Source: Streptomyces sp. P9-A4
GTDB taxonomy: Bacteria > Actinomycetota > Actinomycetes > Streptomycetales > Streptomycetaceae
Direction: 5' to 3'
NCBI RefSeq assembly: GCF_036634195.1
Contig: NZ_JAZIFY010000001.1
Coordinates: forward strand, 186,001 to 250,000
DNA length: 64,000 nucleotides
Each line of letters starts with the position of its first letter. The stretch's first letter is position 1. Below the pieces are notes generated by a model, which was not told the DNA's origin, did not search any database, and saw only the letters and a program-made list of their open reading frames with translations. A program made the translations under genes and the position numbers. Below, piece after piece: positions 7,924-15,809 of this stretch.

Positions 7924-8536
7924 TGTGGCGGGTGTCTGTCGTCACAAGACAGGTCGTCTGGGTGGCGAGCCTGGTCATCGCCACGGTGCTTCTGATCAAC
8001 AAGAACTACAGCGACGCCAGCGCCCTTCTCCTCGCAATCTCCGCCATGCGCCCCATGACAGCCAATGTGGAGAAGTTGTATCGCTGGGGCACCAAGAATC
8101 TTCGCGGCCATCTGGTGAGGGAGGCCTTGCAGCATGCCACGACGCTCCCGGGCTCGTGGCCTTCAACAAGTCGATGAGCCGTACTCGCAAGGTGTGCAAT
8201 GAAGTTAGCGAGCAGGCTTCAGCCGTGGTCAAGTCCTTCGCGTGCCTGCACGCGATCTACAGTCAGGGCAAGGAGTCATCGCAGCTGGAGTCGGACAAAG
8301 CTGACTGCCTCGAGGCTATCGACACCTTCGCCAGGGCGCTCGACACGCGCTTGAACACCGGATACCGCCACCTCGGCACTCCCTTCCTGCCGGTCTCGGT
8401 CTATCAGCGAGTCGTAGCTGAGCTCCGGGTGAGTGCGAGGTCGGCCGACCCGTCGTCGAGGGCGTGGACAGCCGCGAGCCGACGCCTTCGGCTGATCAAG
8501 CAAGCTCGCGACCGATGGGTGGATGCGGTCGCGTGA
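7923..8536 (+). pseudogene. hypothetical membrane protein, frameshifted
   Basis: Frame one (7923-8150) gives a membrane helix 'VVWVASLVIATVLLINKNY' followed by 'LLAISAMRPMTANVEKLYRWGTKNL'. A second frame from about 8150 to 8536 continues with a Ser/Ala/Arg-rich cytoplasmic domain ('NKSMSRTRKVCNEVSEQASAVVKSF', 'AIDTFARALDTRLNTGYRHLGTPFLPVSVYQRVV'). The pieces make sense as one protein with a shift near 8150, but I cannot name its family. It fills the interval between palindromic sites 1 and 2, as a cassette would. Confidence 0.45.
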
Positions 8537-8566
8537 TACATGTGCCGGGCGGCGATCACGTGTCCC

Positions 8567-8629
8567 GTCTCAGATAGGTCGAATTACGTCGACTTCCTGG
8601 CCTGCGGTGCCTCGACTTGAGTAAGAGAC
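8567..8629 (+). repeat. palindromic site 2
   Basis: Left arm GTCTCAGATAGGTCGA (8567-8582) is the exact reverse complement of the right arm of site 1 (7600-7615). The match extends outward to 23 of 25 positions (8558-8582 against 7600-7624). The right arm TCGACTTGAGTAAGAGAC (8612-8629) completes an inverted pair with a 29-nt spacer. Confidence 0.7.
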
Positions 8630-9168
8630 CATCGAGCGGAACGTCTCAGTCATCCCGGGGTCGGTCGGCGAGTTCTCGGTATCCGCACGGCCCCGTGCCC
8701 CTGCAGTGTCTCAGTAAAGTCGAGGCATCGAGGGCGGATGCCTCGACTTCCCCGAGACCGGACAACCGCGCAGTACGTAGCGACATCCTGATCCGTGGCG
8801 CGGACGGCGTGCTCCTGAGGTTCGAGTCTCAGCTATCTCCGCGCAACCCGCGTGAGATCCAGGCGCGACACGTGGCGGCTGGCGGGCGGGCTAGACGCCT
8901 GGCAGACGGACAGCCAGGACATCACCCCATGCAGGACGTCGACCCGACGTGTCGCGTCCGCCCGCCGGCCGCGGTCGACCCCGAAGCCGCGTCGCTGCCT
9001 TACATCCCGGCGCCCCTCTCGCCGCAGTCCGCACCAAGCACAGGGTCGACGGTGACAGGCGTACTGCCGGTCATCTACCGGGGCAAGTGCGGCAGCGGGG
9101 TGAAGCCATGCGGGGCGCCCGCGCGCTTCCACGCGGCCGGTTGGCTCTGCGATGCACACCGACCGTAG
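8617..9168 (+). CDS. possible small Cys-containing hypothetical protein (only the 3' part is convincing)
   Basis: Only the C-terminal 30 residues look like real protein: 'GKCGSGVKPCGAPARFHAAGWLCDAHRP', four Cys and His residues in a zinc-binding-like pattern. Short proteins with this kind of ending occur in actinobacterial plasmids and integrative elements. The upstream part of the frame runs through palindromic site 3 and is low-complexity, so the true start is unknown and may be near 8850-9060. Confidence 0.3.
   Translation: MSKRPSSGTSQSSRGRSASSRYPHGPVPLQCLSKVEASRADASTSPRPDNRAVRSDILIRGADGVLLRFESQLSPRNPREIQARHVAAGGRARRLADGQPGHHPMQDVDPTCRVRPPAAVDPEAASLPYIPAPLSPQSAPSTGSTVTGVLPVIYRGKCGSGVKPCGAPARFHAAGWLCDAHRP
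8708..8758 (+). repeat. palindromic site 3
   Basis: Arms GTCTCAGTAAAGTCGA (8708-8723) and TCGACTTCCCCGAGAC (8743-8758) surround a 19-nt spacer. An inner inverted repeat GTCGAGGCAT/ATGCCTCGAC (8719-8728, 8738-8747) makes it the most compact of the three sites. Isolated half-motifs GTCTCAG also occur at 8643-8649 and 8826-8832. Confidence 0.7.
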
Positions 9169-9884
9169 CCCGCTGGACTGGGAGCGGGCCCTGCCGCCAG
9201 CGTCGCACGTGCGCGAACCCATGAGCCTCAGCAGCTATGGGGGGCGTCACACCTGAGTAGGACCTCCAGACAGTCCACCAGCGGAGCGCACCGTGCGTCC
9301 GGCCCTCTGACAGCCCCTCGCACTCGCCGGCACCAGAGCAGCCGCTCGAGACTGGGCCGAACCTTCGGCGCTGCGCTTCATTCGAGCTGATTCGCCCTGC
9401 TTGACACCCAGAGCCCCGGACGTCACCTGGTCGGGGAACCGCATCTGGGCCGGGGCCGCGCCCGCCGACCCTACGCTGCTCGTGTTTCGGCACGGTGGTC
9501 CCTGCCCGCTGGCCCTCCCCGCTCCCGAACCCACTCAGAACTTCCCACCTCCGCCGGCCCAGGACCGCGCGCACCAAGATCCGGGCCATTTCCGGACCAG
9601 CCCTCTTCAACAGGCAGCCAAAGGCGTCATTTTCGCTGTTCAGCAGGGGTGCAGATGCTGCACCACCAGCAGACGAAGAATCTGCTGGTGTCCTTCTCGC
9701 CGAAGCGGCTCGGCTTCTTCTCGGGACATAAAAAGAGGCGTCTGACCTGTGCCTTTGCCGGTCAGGCGCCTCTCGCCCGCCCCACGTAGAGATGGGTCAC
9801 GTTTACGGCGAAACTCCCAGTTCATCCCATCGGCATCCCGCTCCTGGCCAGCGCTTCCGGACCAGTCGCGGAGCAAACTCCGGC
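9169..9884. other. 716-bp gap without a recognisable gene
   Basis: No coding sequence on either strand carries a recognisable motif. The only structured element is the hairpin at 9734-9773. The region links two integrase remnants that point toward each other, and may be junk left by element decay. Confidence 0.5.
9734..9773. terminator. hairpin, possible bidirectional terminator
   Basis: Arms AGAGGCGTCTGACC (9734-9747) and GGTCAGGCGCCTCT (9760-9773) pair over 14 positions with one G-T. The loop is 12 nt and the left arm is preceded by a short A-run (AAAA). No intact gene directly adjoins it on either side. Confidence 0.55.
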
Positions 9885-10130
9885 TCAGCCCGCAGGGGCC
9901 TCACCCCGGCTGACGCGGTCCCACTCCTCCATGGACCGCTCGATGAGGCGGTTGGCCTGCTCCCGCACGCCGTCCAGGAACTTGGCATAGTGCCGGATGA
10001 GCACCTCGATGCTCTGAACCGCGCGGCGAACACATTCGGCCGGGTCCACACCGGAGTACAACCAGTAAGACGTCGCGCATGTCCTGAGGTGCGCGACACG
10101 CCAGACAGGTCGACAGTGGAAGTGAGTCGA
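9885..10130 (-). pseudogene. tyrosine recombinase (integrase) remnant 2, C-terminus only
   Basis: The minus-strand frame ending in TGA at 9885 reads 'WLYSGVDPAECVRRAVQSIEVLIRHYAKFLDGVREQANRLIE' and then 'SMEEWDRVSRGEAPAG'. This is the C-terminal end of actinobacterial integrases: the 'GVDPAE' box, the catalytic Tyr in 'RHYAKFL' and the 'REQANRLIE' tail. Upstream, the HxLRH box is degraded to 'AHLRT', and no further integrase sequence is found beyond about 10130. The two integrase remnants differ in sequence, so they come from different elements. Confidence 0.8.
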
Positions 10131-10186
10131 TCAGTCGAACAGAAGGCAGCGTTGCGAGAGCCGTACAACATCAAGAGGAGCCGGCA

Positions 10187-10437
10187 ATGACGAGCCACGT
10201 GACCGGATGGGGCTGGACCCATCTGATCATGGGCGTTCTCTGCACTCTCGCCGGGTTCGCACTGTACAAGGGCGCCACCTGGGCCAGGGTTGTCTGTGCA
10301 GGGCCGGCGCGCTTCGCCCATGCTCGCGACTTTCCTCTGGATCCTGTACGCGCCATTCTGGGCCATTGTTCCAGATCGCGATCAATTCTTTCGTGATCCG
10401 GACGCTGTACACCGCTCCAAGCCAGTCGGAGAGCTGA
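10187..10437 (+). pseudogene. small membrane protein (DUF7144-like), frameshifted
   Basis: Three frames reconstruct the second half of a four-helix membrane protein common in Streptomyces: 'WGWTHLIMGVLCTLAGFALYKGATWARVV', then 'MLATFLWILYAPFWAIV', then 'IAINSFVIRTLYTAPSQSES' and a stop at 10437. The motif 'WGWxHLxxGVLxxLAGFxLxxGxTWARVV' is typical of this family. The first two helices are missing and at least two indels separate the pieces. Confidence 0.7.
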
Positions 10438-10549
10438 ATCGCAGAAAGCCGACAGCGGCGACGTCTTTGCGTCACAACCGAAGCTGGGAAGCCGTCCGTT
10501 CTTGCCCCTCTCTATGAAGTTCCACAACACGCCTAGGAGGACATGCAAC

Positions 10550-10876
10550 ATGTCCACTGCATCTGACACCCCCGTCCTGGACACCCTCGCCGCGATGACC
10601 GTCGACTCGGTCGAGCGCTGTGGGCTGGCCCCGGACATGCTCATGCTCACGCGCATCGCGGCTCTCGCCGCCTCGGATGCGCCGCCGATCTCCTATGCGG
10701 CCCACATCGAACCCGCGCTCAGGACCGGCGTGACCGTCGAGCAACTGCAGGACGTCCTGGTCGCCATCGCGCCCATCGTGGGCACTGCCCGCGTCATGAC
10801 GGCAGCGGGCAACATCGCTGCGGCACTCGGCATCGCCATTGCCGTCGCCGATGCCGAGATCGAGGGCGAGGGCTGA
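10550..10876 (+). CDS. carboxymuconolactone decarboxylase-family protein
   Basis: The start at 10550 is set by a strong AGGAGG 9 nt upstream; the longer frame from 10502 is not used. The 108-residue protein is the all-helical AhpD/CMD fold: 'LMLTRIAALAASDAPPISYAAHIEPALRTGVTVEQLQDVLVAIAPIVGTARVMTA'. It has a single Cys near residue 20 and lacks the CxxC of AhpD peroxidases, so it falls with the non-redox CMD-like proteins of unknown substrate. It lies 116 nt before the DUF2252 gene and may share its transcript. Confidence 0.88.
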   Translation: MSTASDTPVLDTLAAMTVDSVERCGLAPDMLMLTRIAALAASDAPPISYAAHIEPALRTGVTVEQLQDVLVAIAPIVGTARVMTAAGNIAAALGIAIAVADAEIEGEG

Positions 10877-10992
10877 GAACGCACGCCCACCCGGCATCGA
10901 TGGCCGGCTCATCCATCCGGCATCGGAGGAGGCCGCAGAGCCCTTCTGGCCGCCCTGGCCGGTGCCGGACATCCCGACGAGGAGAGTCTTCG

Positions 10993-12429
10993 ATGCCCCA
11001 GAAGTCGACCATGGCGCTGCGTTCCGCACCCCACGCCACGCCCGAGGAGCGCTCAGCTCTTGGCAAGGAGGCGAGGCGCCGCTCGCCGCGATCCGGCCAT
11101 GCAGTGTACGAGCCGCCTCCTGACAGGCCGGACGCGCTGAAGATCCTGGAGGCGCAGTCCGCGACACGAGTGCCCGAACTCGTTCCCATCCGCTACGGCC
11201 GCATGACGGAGTCCCCGTTCCGCTTCTACCGCGGCGCCGCCGCGATCATGGCCTCCGACCTGGCCCCCACCCCGCGCTCAGGGCTCACGGCCCAACTGTG
11301 CGGAGACGCTCACATGCTGAACTTCCGTCTCCTCGCCTCGCCGGAACGGCAGCTGATGTTCGACATCAACGACTTCGACGAGACGCTTCCGGGGCCCTGG
11401 GAGTGGGACGTCAAACGGCTGTCGGCGAGCTTCGTCATCGCGAGCCGGGCGAACGACTTCGACGACACCGAGCGCGCCCGCATCGTCAGGAGCACGGTCC
11501 GTTCGTACCGCGAGGCGATGATCCGCTTCGCAGGCATGCGCACCATCGACGTCTGGTACGCGAAGATCGACGCGGACCTCCTCGAGTCCCTGGCCGCAGG
11601 TCGGCTCCACGGGACGAAGCAGGGTCGGCAGAACCTGGCTCGCGCGATAGCGAAGGCGCGTACCCGCGACAGCCTGCAGGCCTTCGACAAGCTCACCGAG
11701 ACGGTCGACGGCCGGCCCCGGATCGCGGCGGATCCCCCGCTGCTCACCCCCGTCGGCGACCTGCTGCCGGACGCCGAGCGCAGCGCGCTGGAGCGCCAGT
11801 TCCGCGGATTGATCGAGCGGTACGGCCTCACTCTCGCTTCCGACCGGCGCACGCTTCTGGAGGACTACCGGCTGGCGGACGTCGCCCGCAAGGTGGTCGG
11901 CGTCGGCAGCGTCGGTACCCGCTGCTGGATCTTCCTGCTGCTCGGCCGGGACGACGAGGACCCGCTCTTCCTCCAGGCCAAGGAGGCGGACACCTCTGTG
12001 CTCGCCGCCCACGTCGGCGCGAGCACGTACCGCAACCAGGGCGAGCGGGTGGTCTCGGGTCAGCGGTTGATGCAGGCCACGAGCGACATCTTCCTCGGCT
12101 GGGAGCGGGTGGACGGGATCGACGGCAAGAAGCGCGACTTCTACGTCCGCCAGCTGCGCGACTGGAAGGGCATCGCCATGCCGGAGAAGATGCGGCCGAA
12201 GGACATGCAGGCGTTCGGCGAACTGTGCGGCGTCACGCTGGCTCGTGCGCACGCGCGCTCCGGTGACCGCATCGCGATCGCCGCCTATCTGGGCAGCGGC
12301 GACTCCTTCGACCGGGCACTCGCCACGTTCGCGGAGGAGTACGCCGACCAGAACGAGCGTGACTACCAGGCTCTGGTCGACGCCGTGCGCTCGGGCCGGC
12401 TGCCCGCGGAGGAGCTGCCGACGGACTGA
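10993..12429 (+). CDS. DUF2252 family protein (kinase-like fold)
   Basis: The start at ATG 10993 is preceded by GACGAGGAGA; the longer frame from 10900 has no ribosome site. The 478-residue cytoplasmic protein carries the DUF2252 signatures: 'FRFYRGAA', 'CGDAHMLNF' (about residue 105), 'DINDFDE' (about residue 122), 'VGVGSVGTRCW' and 'DPLFLQAKEA'. 'GDxHxxNF' and 'DFDE' resemble the catalytic and metal loops of aminoglycoside-phosphotransferase-like kinases. The substrate is unknown for the family. It is convergent with the K+ channel gene, 44 bp apart. Confidence 0.9.
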   Translation: MPQKSTMALRSAPHATPEERSALGKEARRRSPRSGHAVYEPPPDRPDALKILEAQSATRVPELVPIRYGRMTESPFRFYRGAAAIMASDLAPTPRSGLTAQLCGDAHMLNFRLLASPERQLMFDINDFDETLPGPWEWDVKRLSASFVIASRANDFDDTERARIVRSTVRSYREAMIRFAGMRTIDVWYAKIDADLLESLAAGRLHGTKQGRQNLARAIAKARTRDSLQAFDKLTETVDGRPRIAADPPLLTPVGDLLPDAERSALERQFRGLIERYGLTLASDRRTLLEDYRLADVARKVVGVGSVGTRCWIFLLLGRDDEDPLFLQAKEADTSVLAAHVGASTYRNQGERVVSGQRLMQATSDIFLGWERVDGIDGKKRDFYVRQLRDWKGIAMPEKMRPKDMQAFGELCGVTLARAHARSGDRIAIAAYLGSGDSFDRALATFAEEYADQNERDYQALVDAVRSGRLPAEELPTD

Positions 12430-12473
12430 ACCCGGTAAGTGGCCTGGGGGGCTTTGGGAAAGATCGGACCAGG

Positions 12474-13031
12474 TCACCGCTCGGTGGACGAGCTGTCGTC
12501 CGCCCCGTCCCTAGGTGCCTGGCCTTGCCGCCGACGGCCCTCCTGGACTGCACCCGCCAGGAAGCGGGCAGCTACGCCGATCAACAGGAGATTGGCCGTC
12601 ATCTGACCTGTGACCAGCAGCCGCGCCGGCTCGCTGCGCGGGCTGATGTCGCCGAAGCCGACGGTACTGAACACCGTCATCGTGAAGTACAGGGCGTCGG
12701 TCCGCGACAGCGATTCGCTGAAACTCTCCGGCGCACTGCGCTCCAACAGGTAGTAGGCCGAGGCGAACAACAGCAGATAGAGCGGAAGCACCGTCGCCAA
12801 CGCGGTCAACGCCCGAAGCCCCGGCCGGGCGGAACGCATGATCGTGCGGACCTGCCGGACCAGGAGCGCGACCACCACCACGCCACCACCCAGGAGCGCC
12901 AAGACGGTGGCCGCCGTGAAAGCCGAGTCCAGGGGCAGCACGTAGTACGCAGCCAGGAGGACCGTCAGCGTCAGAAGAGAACGCACCGTGGTGAGCAGAG
13001 CCGCTCGACGGCCGTGTGGATCCCTGCCCAC
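12474..13031 (-). CDS. two-TM-pore potassium channel (Ion_trans_2 type)
   Basis: A 185-residue integral membrane protein starting at GTG 13031 behind GAGAGGGGAAAC. Four hydrophobic segments occur at about residues 12-33, 38-58, 74-95 and 134-158. The selectivity filter 'TVGFGD' (residues 123-128) sits between the last two, so the C-terminal half is a classical M1-pore-M2 unit and the first two helices are an accessory hairpin. The filter has Phe where most K+ channels have Tyr. No RCK domain follows, only a short polar tail. It would act as a tetrameric leak or voltage-insensitive K+ channel. Confidence 0.88.
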   Translation of the reverse strand: MGRDPHGRRAALLTTVRSLLTLTVLLAAYYVLPLDSAFTAATVLALLGGGVVVVALLVRQVRTIMRSARPGLRALTALATVLPLYLLLFASAYYLLERSAPESFSESLSRTDALYFTMTVFSTVGFGDISPRSEPARLLVTGQMTANLLLIGVAARFLAGAVQEGRRRQGQAPRDGADDSSSTER

Positions 13032-13190
13032 GTTTCCCCTCTCGGTCGCACCGGATGCCGTGACCGCGCTACTGCGCCTGCCAGAGGGCAGTCACGCTCT
13101 GCCGGGCGATCCCGATGCCGTGCGGCAGGCGCACCACGAGGTCACCGGCCCGGCGGCGCCGGCGCCCATGCCTTTTGGCGCGGGCGTCGG

Positions 13191-13260
13191 GCCCTCCGGC
13201 CGGAGGGCCGGAGGGCCGGAGGGCCGGAGGGCCGGAGGGCCGGAGGGCCGGAGGGCCGGA
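13191..13260. repeat. 8-bp tandem repeat with adjoining palindrome
   Basis: From 13201 to 13260 the unit CGGAGGGC is repeated seven and a half times without error. It begins inside a perfect 18-bp palindrome (13191-13208). The array lies 38 bp past the stop codon of the secreted protein gene and about 160 bp upstream of the channel gene start. In either orientation it could act as a transcription stop or be a replication-slippage product. Confidence 0.9.
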
Positions 13261-13298
13261 GTGCCCGACGGCTGCGGAGCAGAGCCGTGGGCGTGGGC

Positions 13299-13817
13299 TC
13301 AGGCGCCGTTCCGGGCGGCGGTGGCGCGGCGGCGCGTCCTGATCAGGACGCCGGCGGCGGCGCCGCCGAGGAGCAACGCGCCGAGGGCGTACGGGCTGCC
13401 GCTGCCGCCCCCGTCCGCACCCTCGTCCGGGCCTGCGGCCCAGCCGAAGCCCGCCTCCACCGCACCGACCGGCTGGCCGGAGATCTGATAGGTGACGGTC
13501 TGCTTGATGCGAGGCGGGCACTTGAGGGTCACCGTGTCCGTGCCGGAGACGGCATCCGACGGAAGCGTGAACCTACCCACCAGGACACCCTCCCGGTCGC
13601 CGGGCAGGAGGTGGAACTTCCCGCCCGCGTCCGACTCACCCTTGCCGTACGTCTCCTTGCCGCAGGCGGTCGTACTGACGGTGACGGTGGTCCCGGGGGC
13701 CGCCTTCCACGGATTGACCCGGACGTCACCGTCGGGCGCCGCGACGGCGGAGGATGCGGACAGGACGAGGGCGCCCAGGGCCAGGGCGAGCTGGGTACCC
13801 GTACGTGCGAAACGCAT
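13299..13817 (-). CDS. secreted, membrane-anchored protein of unknown function
   Basis: The start at 13817 is fixed by GAAGGAGAGAAGAAGC directly upstream and by the signal peptide that follows ('MRFARTGTQLALALGALVLSASSAVAA'); the longer frame to 13979 lacks both. The mature 145 residues form a beta-rich domain with two Cys ('STTACGKETYG', 'VTLKCPP') that may form a disulphide. A Gly/Ser-rich linker, a C-terminal hydrophobic helix ('YALGALLLGGAAAGVLI') and a basic end 'RTRRR' follow. This is the layout of sortase substrates or tail-anchored wall proteins, but no LPxTG/LAxTG motif is present, so plain membrane anchoring is more likely. Confidence 0.8.
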   Translation of the reverse strand: MRFARTGTQLALALGALVLSASSAVAAPDGDVRVNPWKAAPGTTVTVSTTACGKETYGKGESDAGGKFHLLPGDREGVLVGRFTLPSDAVSGTDTVTLKCPPRIKQTVTYQISGQPVGAVEAGFGWAAGPDEGADGGGSGSPYALGALLLGGAAAGVLIRTRRRATAARNGA

Positions 13818-14147
13818 GCTTCTTCTCTCCTTCGGCGGAGCTTTCCTGGCCGGCTGGGCAGCGCGGCACCTGTGCTGTGCTCCGTGCCCGAGAAGAACCC
13901 CGACCGGTGGGCACCGCAACAGGAGAGTCACGCGCGCTGTCCCCCGGTCGGGGTCTTGATCTGCCCTGCTGGTGATCATTTCCGCAGGTCACGGCGGCTC
14001 GTACGGTGCTCGGGATCGGACGGCGTCCTGCGCGCGAACGGGCTAGACGCACGGGCTAGACGCACGGATCACGAGCGTCGTAGGTGCTGCCCGATCCTCT
14101 TCATCGCGAAGACTTCCAGACCTGCCGTGCCGGTCACGAGGAAGCGG

Positions 14148-15809
14148 TCAGTCCCGGCCCAGGATCACCGTGAGGGCTTGCCGCAACGCCGCTCCGGGAT
14201 CGGCCGACGCCCCTTCGGACCGCCACGCGACGAACCCGTCGGGGCGGACCAGCACCGCGCCGTCCGGCGTGACGCCGTGAACCTCCGCCCAGTCCGTTTC
14301 GCTCGCGGGGGAGAGCTCCGCGGCGGGCCCGGCGCCGATCCGGTACGAGTCGAGCGGCACCGACAACTGCTGCGCGACGCGTGTCGCCGCGGTGTGCCAG
14401 TCGCCGGCGCCGTCTTCGGAACTCAGAAGTACCAGGGACCGCTCGTACAGGTCGAGGGTGGAGACCCGGGTACCGGCGCGGTTCAGCCACATGTGGGGTG
14501 CCCGGCTTCCGGGTTCGCCCGTCAGGCGCAGTCCGTCGGACACGACCGGCATCGTCCGGTCGGCGCCCAGGACGGCGCCCTGCGGATAACGGTAGCCGAG
14601 CACCTCGTTGAGGATGCCGCCCTTCTTCCCCTGGGGGCCGCCGGATCCGGGGCCGGGGGCGTACCCGGGGTGGCTGTGTTCGACCGACCGCGCCGCAGCC
14701 CGAGCGCCCGTCGTCTCCGCGACCGGCCGGCGCTCCGCGCCGTAGGAGGCGAGCAGGCCGGGGCCGGCCCAGCCGCCCAGTACGGCCGCGAGCTTCCAGG
14801 CGAGGTTGTGCGCGTCCTGGATACCGGTGTTGGAGCCGAACGCCCCGGTGGGCGGCATCTCGTGGGCGGAGTCGCCGACGAGGAACACCCGGCCGTCCGC
14901 GTACCGTTCGGCGATCCTCTGCGCCGCGTGCCAGGGAGCTCTGCCCGTGATCTCCACATCGAGGTCCGGCACCCCCACGGCCCGCCGGATGTGTTCCGTG
15001 CACCGCTCGTCGGTGAACTCCTCCAGCGTCTCGCCGTGTTCGGGGTGCCAGGGCGCGTGGAACACCCAGCGCTCCCGGTTGTCGACCGGCAGCAGGGCCC
15101 CGTCGGCTTCCGGGTTCGTCAGGTAGCAGACGATGAAGCGCCGGTCGCCGACGACGTCCGCGAGGCCGCGGGAGACGAAGGTGATGCTCACGTTGTGGAA
15201 GAGGTCGCCCGGACCGCTCTGCCCGATGCCGAGTTGCTCGCGAACCGGGCTGCGCGGGCCGTCCGCCGCGACGAGGTAGTCCGCGCGGATGGTGGTGTGT
15301 TCACCGGTGCCGCGACTCTTGACCTGTGCGGTCACCCCTTCGGAGTCCTGCTCGAAGGACATCAGCTCGGTCGCGAACCGCAGATCTCCGCCGAGCTCCC
15401 CAGCGTGCTTCAGCAGCACCGGTTCGAGATCGTTCTGGCTGCACAGACACCACCCGGCGGGACTGAAGCGGGCGGTCCCGCCACCGGGGTCGATGTTCTT
15501 GAACAACCACTCGCCGACGTCGCCCACCAGGCTCGGCGTCTGCAGGATCCCGTTGTTGAGTGCCAAGACCGAAGCGGCCTCCTCGATGGGCCGCGTCATC
15601 CCGGCGCTACGGAACAGCTCCATCGTACGGACGTTGTTGCCGCGGCCACGCGGGTGGATCGACGTGCCGGTATGGCGCTCGACCAGTGTGTGCGGCACTC
15701 CGAGACGCCCCAGGAACAGCGAGGTGGACAAGCCCACCAACGAGCCGCCGACGATGAGTACGGGCGTGCGGTGCCCGGTTGCTTCCCCGGCCGCGTCGAA
15801 TCGGTTCAT
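14148..15809 (-). CDS. whiE-VIII: FAD-dependent aromatic polyketide hydroxylase (WhiE ORFVIII type)
   Basis: The start at ATG 15809 follows GGAGACGAGCA; the longer frame begins with an unlikely Arg-run. The 553-residue flavoprotein monooxygenase has a dinucleotide fold 'LIVGGSLVGLSTSL' (about residues 18-31), the 'DG' motif 'VAADGPRSPVRE', the FAD-ribityl motif 'VFLVGDSAHEMPPTGAFGSNTGIQDAHNL', and the C-terminal thioredoxin-like tail of PheA/TfdB and PgaE/RdmE hydroxylases. It is divergent from the minimal-PKS operon, exactly the position of ORFVIII in the S. coelicolor whiE locus, where it tailors the aromatic spore pigment late in sporulation. It should use NAD(P)H and O2 to hydroxylate the polyketide ring. 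Confidence 0.9.
   Translation of the reverse strand: MNRFDAAGEATGHRTPVLIVGGSLVGLSTSLFLGRLGVPHTLVERHTGTSIHPRGRGNNVRTMELFRSAGMTRPIEEAASVLALNNGILQTPSLVGDVGEWLFKNIDPGGGTARFSPAGWCLCSQNDLEPVLLKHAGELGGDLRFATELMSFEQDSEGVTAQVKSRGTGEHTTIRADYLVAADGPRSPVREQLGIGQSGPGDLFHNVSITFVSRGLADVVGDRRFIVCYLTNPEADGALLPVDNRERWVFHAPWHPEHGETLEEFTDERCTEHIRRAVGVPDLDVEITGRAPWHAAQRIAERYADGRVFLVGDSAHEMPPTGAFGSNTGIQDAHNLAWKLAAVLGGWAGPGLLASYGAERRPVAETTGARAAARSVEHSHPGYAPGPGSGGPQGKKGGILNEVLGYRYPQGAVLGADRTMPVVSDGLRLTGEPGSRAPHMWLNRAGTRVSTLDLYERSLVLLSSEDGAGDWHTAATRVAQQLSVPLDSYRIGAGPAAELSPASETDWAEVHGVTPDGAVLVRPDGFVAWRSEGASADPGAALRQALTVILGRD

Noticed and set aside
13201..13260. Possible CRISPR or iteron array
   Set aside because: The unit is 8 bp with no spacers and no replication genes nearby; it is a simple tandem repeat.
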